The notes beneath the pieces are model-generated. The model searched no databases. It was not told where the DNA came from and saw nothing but the letters and a program-made list of their open reading frames with translations. A stretch of DNA of 64,000 nucleotides from CBDBCK01 sp965203345. Lineage in GTDB: Bacteria; Chloroflexota; Dehalococcoidia; Lucifugimonadales; Lucifugimonadaceae. Positions 59,393-64,000 of the stretch are shown here, in pieces. Location: contig CBDBCK010000027.1 in NCBI GenBank assembly GCA_965203345.1, forward strand, positions 310,001 through 374,000, read 5' to 3'. The position numbers and the translations under genes were made by a program. How positions within the stretch are numbered: position 1 is the first letter of the stretch; each line of letters starts with the position of its first letter.

Positions 59393-60670
59393 TTAAAGTG
59401 CTGGTTCTCCCGTTTCAACCTTGCGGTCTTCGTCTGCACGTATAATTGCGGCGAGTCTTTTGGCAAAGGCAAGTTCTTCTTCCTTGCTGTTTAGCCTTTT
59501 GTCGAGACGCGCTAACCTCAGCTCCTTAAGTATTTTGTCTACGTCGGAATTTGGAGCCAACCCTACCCTAATTAGGTCATCGCATCCCACTTCGCTTTGT
59601 ATATGGCGGTAGTTGCTCAAATATTGCCGTATCCATCTCGTCTGGATAGAGTTGGGATAGGCTTGTGAGTGCGCTTTTAGGCACTCTACTTCAACGTCTT
59701 CCAGTAAGGTTACCACCTCGCTAGGTGTGAGATGATCCTTTCTTAAGAGTGGCTGAACAGCTTGGAGGCGCGGACCGCTCAGCAGCGTCTTTGTCCACTC
59801 CTCAGGTGCATCCAGCCGTCTAGCCGTTATCTCAGCTTCCTGCAGAGTGAGGCTCAAAGATATACAGGCAATGTAGTACTTTAGTCCTGCGCCGTCAAGA
59901 GGGTTGTTCATGGCTTCAAAGCTTGTTTGGCCTACTCTTATCGCTGGTTCTATAGCTGCTAATATGCCTAGTTTTTCGGCTTTCTTTATAGCCTCGGTTC
60001 TTGTGCTTTCTTGCAGTAACTTTGCTAGTTCTTCCCTTATCCTTGCTCCACTTAAGAAGGTGAACTTATCGGCGTCTCTTATTATAGCGCTGCGCGTTTG
60101 GTCTGCAAGGGAGCAGCGGAGCCTGGCCATGTATCTTACTGCTCGCAGCGCCCTTATTGGATCGTCCGATATGCTTTTGTCGTGTAGTATGCGCAACTTT
60201 CTGCGAGAACAGTCCGAGAATCCTCCACTCGGGTCTATGAGCAGTCCCCACCTTTCTGAATTCAGCGCGACCGCCATAGCATTGGTACTAAAATCGCGCC
60301 GCTTCAGGTCTTGTTCTATGTCCGCGGGAGCTGTTTTAGGCAACGCACCCGGATATTCGTAAATCTCAGACCGAGCTGTAGCGACCTCTATAGTCAGCTG
60401 CTTAAGTTGCACTACAAAGGTTTCAAACTGCGGTCCAATGGACACGCTTCCTTTCAGCCGATCCGCTATCTTTTCGGCAAACGCCTTTCCATTACCTACT
60501 ACGGATAGGTCGGGACTTCCGGGCGTTACCCCAAACAGCAAATCTCTCACCAATCCTCCGACTAGGTAAACTTCAACTCCTTCTTCATCTGCACAGGCGC
60601 CTATCTCCTGAAGCGGTCTCACTTTTTGTTCGTCGAGCCGCGTATTTAGCATTGAACCTATGTTGGGCAT
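59393..60670 (-). CDS. CCA-adding/poly(A) polymerase family nucleotidyltransferase, atypical active site
   Basis: A 425-aa class II nucleotidyltransferase homologue. Typical blocks are VYLVGGLVRDLLFG (residues 34-47), ATARSEIYEYPGALP and DLKRRDFSTNAMAVAL, followed by RAVRYMARLRCSL of the neck. At the catalytic DxD motif the sequence reads SPDLSVVG: Asp54 is kept but residue 56 is Ser (codon at 60503-60505), where family members have the second metal-binding Asp. A third acidic position is Glu (IEVATAR) where Asp is common. It may be inactive, or altered in activity. No HD domain was seen. The gene is divergent from the DsbA-family gene. Confidence 0.82.
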   Translation of the reverse strand: MPNIGSMLNTRLDEQKVRPLQEIGACADEEGVEVYLVGGLVRDLLFGVTPGSPDLSVVGNGKAFAEKIADRLKGSVSIGPQFETFVVQLKQLTIEVATARSEIYEYPGALPKTAPADIEQDLKRRDFSTNAMAVALNSERWGLLIDPSGGFSDCSRRKLRILHDKSISDDPIRALRAVRYMARLRCSLADQTRSAIIRDADKFTFLSGARIREELAKLLQESTRTEAIKKAEKLGILAAIEPAIRVGQTSFEAMNNPLDGAGLKYYIACISLSLTLQEAEITARRLDAPEEWTKTLLSGPRLQAVQPLLRKDHLTPSEVVTLLEDVEVECLKAHSQAYPNSIQTRWIRQYLSNYRHIQSEVGCDDLIRVGLAPNSDVDKILKELRLARLDKRLNSKEEELAFAKRLAAIIRADEDRKVETGEPAL

Positions 60671-60784
60671 CCGAACTCCTCGGTGTTGACTTCTTATAGA
60701 AGAAGGTTATATTAAGCACTCAAGCACCATATAGCGTAAAGTGATACGGATATACGCGTCCTTGATAATTTACAATCTGTACCA

Positions 60785-61438
60785 GTGGACTTCAAAATGA
60801 GTATGGGGACGTTTATGAAAGATAATATAAACCTGACTGTGTATTTTGACTATACCTGCCCTTGGGTGAGACAAGCCGGACTATGGTTGCGGATGGTGGA
60901 TACTGCATTGAAAGAGCGTTTCCGTTTGAACTGGCGATGCTACCTTTTAGAGCAAATCAATTCTTCTACCCCGGGTTGGAAGGCGTTGGAGCAAGACTCC
61001 GGCTACACTAGTCGAGGTATCTGGCCGCATCGAGGTGGGCTAGCAGCACGTATACAAGGGAAAGAGGAACATTGGAAATACGCTGAGGCTATATTTGAGC
61101 TGAAACACGTCCGTAGAGAAGATGTCCGCAGTCGCGAATCCATTCTAGGTATAGGTAAAATCGCTGGATTGGACATGGATAGGTTTACAAATGACCTGGA
61201 CTCACCGACCCGTCTTGAGGAGATAAACACTCAGCATACGGAAGCAGAGAACATGGGCATATTTGGTACACCGACCTTTGTACTTGAAGACGGGAGTGCT
61301 GCCTTCCTTAAGACCTTTACCCCTCCTGAGGAGGAAGCCCTGGAGATGTTTGAGGCGATGCTTTCCCTCATTTCACGTCCCCGCTTCGGGGAACTGAAGC
61401 GTCCTCAACCACCTTGGCCTAAGGGCGTCAGTGTGTAA
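60785..61438 (+). CDS. DsbA-family (thioredoxin-fold) oxidoreductase
   Basis: A 217-aa protein of the DSBA-like/2-hydroxychromene-2-carboxylate isomerase group. The fold begins NLTVYFDYTCPWVRQA, with a single Cys in CPWV instead of CxxC, so disulfide exchange of the classic type is unlikely. The helical insert (about 60-150) and the cis-Pro region IFGTPTFVLEDGSAAF are present. No signal peptide, so cytoplasmic, as for FrnE-like members. Start choices are GTG 60785, ATG 60797 or ATG 60815 (GGGGA upstream of the last). rnc follows after 3 bp. Confidence 0.82.
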   Translation: MDFKMSMGTFMKDNINLTVYFDYTCPWVRQAGLWLRMVDTALKERFRLNWRCYLLEQINSSTPGWKALEQDSGYTSRGIWPHRGGLAARIQGKEEHWKYAEAIFELKHVRREDVRSRESILGIGKIAGLDMDRFTNDLDSPTRLEEINTQHTEAENMGIFGTPTFVLEDGSAAFLKTFTPPEEEALEMFEAMLSLISRPRFGELKRPQPPWPKGVSV

Positions 61439-61441
61439 TGC

Positions 61442-62179
61442 ATGGTGTTCAGCTCTATCCTGACTGACTATGATGTAGCGCGAATAGAGAAAAAGCTTGA
61501 AGTCTGTTTTCTTGATAAGTCTCTTTTGTTGAAGGCTTTGACTCATGCTTCCTTTGCAAACGAGTTTCCTAGTTCTGATGTCTCGTCCAATGAGCGCCTT
61601 GAATTTCTCGGCGACAGCGTCTTAGGGCTTGTTGCGACGGAGGCTATATTCAATAAGAACCAAGGTGCAGGGCAAGGATCCATGACTGATGCACGACGAG
61701 AGATAGTGAGAGGGGAAACTCTGGCAGCAGCAGGACGCTATATGAATCTGGGGAGACTGATACTCTTTGGCAAGGGTGAGCAAGTGGATGGTCCGAACAA
61801 AGAGTCCAATCTGGAAGACGCATTTGAAGCACTAGTCGGAGCGGTATTTTTGGACAGAGGCTATTTTGAAGCGCGACAGTTTGTATTGAGGTGGCTTGAT
61901 GAGTCTCTCTTTAAGATAGACGACCCACGCGCAGTCCGCGAGCCTAAGAGTGCTCTTCAGCAGGCTACTCAATCAGTGAACGGCACCTTGCCCGTTTATA
62001 ATACCCGTCTGAGGGAAGGAAGAGAGTATTTCTCAGAAGTGTGGATAGAAGGAAAAATTGCAGGAACCGGTTATGGATCTCGCAAAGTCAAGGCAGAGCA
62101 GGCGGCGGCATCTGACGCTTTGCACAAGATGTTCAAGCGAAACTCCTTCTGGAGCTTAAAAGACGCAAACGATGAATGA
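61442..62179 (+). CDS. rnc: Ribonuclease III
   Basis: Double-strand-specific endoribonuclease for rRNA and mRNA processing. The catalytic domain has the signature NERLEFLGDSVLGLVATEAIF (split: NERLEFLGDS then VLGLVATEA; about residues 49-69). The second acidic site is SNLEDAFEALVGAVFLDRGY. A dsRNA-binding domain lies at about 160-232 (KSALQQATQSVNG, GYGSRKVKAEQAAASDAL). The length (245 aa) is typical. It overlaps ftsY by 8 bp, the common rnc-ftsY order of Firmicutes and Chloroflexota. Confidence 0.95.
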   Translation: MVFSSILTDYDVARIEKKLEVCFLDKSLLLKALTHASFANEFPSSDVSSNERLEFLGDSVLGLVATEAIFNKNQGAGQGSMTDARREIVRGETLAAAGRYMNLGRLILFGKGEQVDGPNKESNLEDAFEALVGAVFLDRGYFEARQFVLRWLDESLFKIDDPRAVREPKSALQQATQSVNGTLPVYNTRLREGREYFSEVWIEGKIAGTGYGSRKVKAEQAAASDALHKMFKRNSFWSLKDANDE

Positions 62180-63092
62180 AATAAATGGGCAGGCGGCTCA
62201 AACCCCAACTTGGCGGCGGGTACTTTCCTCACTGTTCAGGCACGACAGATTGAGCTACCGCTTTTGGGAAGAGCTTGAAGAGGCTCTTATAATGGCCGAC
62301 GCGGGTACTGAATCGACTATACACCTCATAGAACGAACGCGTCAAGTGTTAGCTGATGCCAACCACTCTTCAGAGATGTATTCAAATGGCGCGGCGGTAC
62401 GTAGTGCTCTTCGGCAGGAGATAGAGAAGGAACTTGAGCTTACCAGCGGGTTCTCTTGGCCTGCCGAAGGTGAAAAGGCTGTGATAATGCTGATAGGCGT
62501 TAACGGTTCTGGAAAGACCACCACGGCTGCAAAACTGGGCAGGTTGGCTTTATCCTCAAACTTGACCCCTATATTAGCGGCAGCAGACACCTTTCGGGCT
62601 GGTGCAATTGAGCAGCTGCAACGTTGGGGGGACAGGCTAGGAGTTCGGGTGGTAGCTCATCAGGCAGGCGGTGATCCCGGAGCTGTGGTTTACGATGCTA
62701 TATCCGCCGTTGATTCGTCTGACGCAGACGTTCTGATAGTCGATACAGCAGGCCGTATGCATAATCGCCACAATTTGATGGAGGAATTAGCCAAACTACG
62801 CCGGATTCTTGAAAGTAAAGCGAGAACCTTCCGACGGACAACCCTCTTAACTATAGACGCTTCTACGGGACGTAACGCCCTATCTCAGGCGCGCTCCTTT
62901 TTAGAGACGGCCTCGTGCGATGGGGCGATATTGACAAAAATGGACGGAATGGCCAAAGGCGGCTCGGCTATTTCGGTGGCAATTGAGTTGCGTATGCCAA
63001 TACTGTTTGTGGGATACGGAGAGTCGCTAGACGCGTTTGGTAGGTTCTCCGCTAAACGATTTGCCGAAGACTTGTTACCCGATATTGGCTGA
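62172..63092 (+). CDS. ftsY: Signal recognition particle receptor FtsY
   Basis: SRP GTPase docking the Ffh/SRP-RNA complex at the membrane; it partners functionally with the SRP RNA encoded at 52214. The NG domains are complete: helical N domain (residues about 10-90), then G1 GVNGSGKTTTAAKLG, the AADTFRAGAIEQLQ motif, VDTAGRMHN (G3), LTKMDGMAKGG (G4), and GYGESLDAFGRFSAKRFAEDL at the end. The acidic A domain is essentially missing, as in other short FtsY proteins; 306 aa. Overlaps rnc at its start. Confidence 0.96.
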   Translation: MNEINGQAAQTPTWRRVLSSLFRHDRLSYRFWEELEEALIMADAGTESTIHLIERTRQVLADANHSSEMYSNGAAVRSALRQEIEKELELTSGFSWPAEGEKAVIMLIGVNGSGKTTTAAKLGRLALSSNLTPILAAADTFRAGAIEQLQRWGDRLGVRVVAHQAGGDPGAVVYDAISAVDSSDADVLIVDTAGRMHNRHNLMEELAKLRRILESKARTFRRTTLLTIDASTGRNALSQARSFLETASCDGAILTKMDGMAKGGSAISVAIELRMPILFVGYGESLDAFGRFSAKRFAEDLLPDIG

Positions 63093-63208
63093 CAGCCAAG
63101 GTTAAACATTATTACTGATGATGGTATTAAGTTGAGTCACCCACCGACCATCCTCTTTGCGGTGATTACGAGAGACTGACCAAAGTATTATACGGCTGAC
63201 AGCGAATC

Positions 63209-64000
63209 GTGTTTGAAAGTTTACGTTGGTTTATATCGCTTGAAGTCATGATGCTGGCTGGGCTGGGAGTCTCTTGGTTACTCTTCCGAAATATCGGTTT
63301 GCGTGGTTGGGGGTTCGGGAGGCTCATCGGCTTACTGATTACTGGATACACCGTTTGGATTCTCTCGATGATTGGGGTATTATCAAGCAGCCTCCTCTCG
63401 TGGTGGTCAGTTACCGCGGCATTCTCCACTATAAGTGTGGTCGTCATATACAGAAACCGACAAGAGTTCTTTACCTTTCTTCGGCGTAACACAAAATTGA
63501 TATTGATTTCAGAGGTGTTGTTTGCAACCTTCTTTGCAGCTTTCGCGTTGTTCAAGGCTTACGACCCTGGAATATTCGGTACTGAAAAGCCTATGGAGCT
63601 TATGCTTTTAGCTAGCTCATGGCTTGCAGAAGCTGCTCCGCCGGAGGACGCTTGGTTTGCTGGGGAACCTATAGCGTACTACTACTTTGGGTACTGGATG
63701 TTTGCGGGCCTTTCGCATATGTCTGGTGTTGCTCCTGCTTATGGGTTTAACCTTGCGTTGGCGTCGCTACCTGCTTTGGCGTCTCCCGCAGCGTTTGGTC
63801 TTATCGTAGCGATTGCACATGGCACAAGAAAAATCTCTAACAGCAAAAGTCATCATGGAGGCAAAGGTAGTTCTTACCAAATCAGTGAACCTTCTTCATC
63901 AAAGGGTTATATGCAGGGTAGAGCCATGATTTTGGCTGGTCTCTTCGGTGTTGCGCTGCTTTTGCTTGCTGGATCTGCGGTTGGCTGGTGGGAAGGATTA
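63209..64000 (+). CDS. DUF2298 (YYY-type) polytopic membrane protein, 5' part
   Basis: The frame from GTG 63209 stays open to the right edge (264 codons), so the gene is cut by the window. It is very hydrophobic with about five membrane segments so far. The diagnostic DUF2298 block is present: FGTEKPMELMLLAS, then DAWFAGEPIAYYYFGYWMF at about residues 147-165. Family members are large, glycosyltransferase-like membrane proteins typical of Chloroflexota and some archaea, with no established reaction. The ribosome site is weak and the true start could be the ATG pair 13-14 codons further in. Confidence 0.85.
   Translation, partial: MFESLRWFISLEVMMLAGLGVSWLLFRNIGLRGWGFGRLIGLLITGYTVWILSMIGVLSSSLLSWWSVTAAFSTISVVVIYRNRQEFFTFLRRNTKLILISEVLFATFFAAFALFKAYDPGIFGTEKPMELMLLASSWLAEAAPPEDAWFAGEPIAYYYFGYWMFAGLSHMSGVAPAYGFNLALASLPALASPAAFGLIVAIAHGTRKISNSKSHHGGKGSSYQISEPSSSKGYMQGRAMILAGLFGVALLLLAGSAVGWWEGL

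Overview
The window looks like a chromosomal segment of a free-living, probably marine, monoderm bacterium of the Chloroflexota (Dehalococcoidia/SAR202-like). This is an inference. The points behind it are a long Bacillus-type SRP RNA with an Alu domain (52214-52485), a DUF2298 membrane protein at the right edge, frequent TTG/GTG starts, and catabolic enzymes of the enolase, cyclase and SMP-30 families scattered between housekeeping genes. No outer-membrane or LPS genes were seen. No transposase, integrase, phage gene or CRISPR array was recognised.

Layout. 1-6.3 kb: end of ssb, rpsR, a membrane-anchored parvulin-like protein, threonine synthase, a BioF2/FemAB-like acyltransferase, an MshA-like glycosyltransferase and a convergent tandem-GNAT protein. 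6.6-16.1 kb: a near-complete branched-chain amino acid cluster, ilvB-ilvN-ilvC-leuA-leuC-[DUF4328 membrane protein]-leuD-leuB. 16.1-21.7 kb: an enolase-superfamily dehydratase, a penicillin-acylase-type hydrolase, a free-standing 55-residue gene with its own terminator, cobU, a JAMM peptidase and a broken small gene coupled to it.

21.7-26.9 kb is the unusual part. An ankyrin gene with 21 nearly identical 99-bp units is frameshifted near its 5' end. It is followed by a gene remnant, a truncated copy of the 5' end of the M1 aminopeptidase gene, an RCC1-type lipoprotein with 2 x 7 propeller blades, a second copy of the remnant, and then the intact aminopeptidase. About 380 bp is therefore duplicated directly on both sides of the lipoprotein gene. 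In the coding part of that duplication all four differences are synonymous.

26.8-41.7 kb: M1 aminopeptidase with HEAT-like repeats, mutS, a DUF4352-like membrane protein, an IscS-type cysteine desulfurase, a cyclase-family hydrolase, an RNase HII-YraN fusion, mnmA, rsfS, and the operon thiL-tsaE-tsaB-ndk. The desulfurase and MnmA would together supply tRNA 2-thiouridine; TsaB/TsaE serve tRNA t6A. 41.8-49 kb: tRNA-Lys(CUU), a lactonase-fold protein, an SMP-30 protein, tRNA-Leu(UAG), and an aapJQMP-type amino-acid ABC transporter with a 17-bp hairpin after the binding-protein gene. 49.3-64 kb: lepA, galU, SRP RNA, rsmA-ispE, a small membrane protein, a peroxiredoxin, an exonuclease-DinG helicase overlapping ogg, a CCA-transferase homologue lacking one catalytic Asp, a DsbA-family protein, rnc-ftsY, and the start of a DUF2298 protein.
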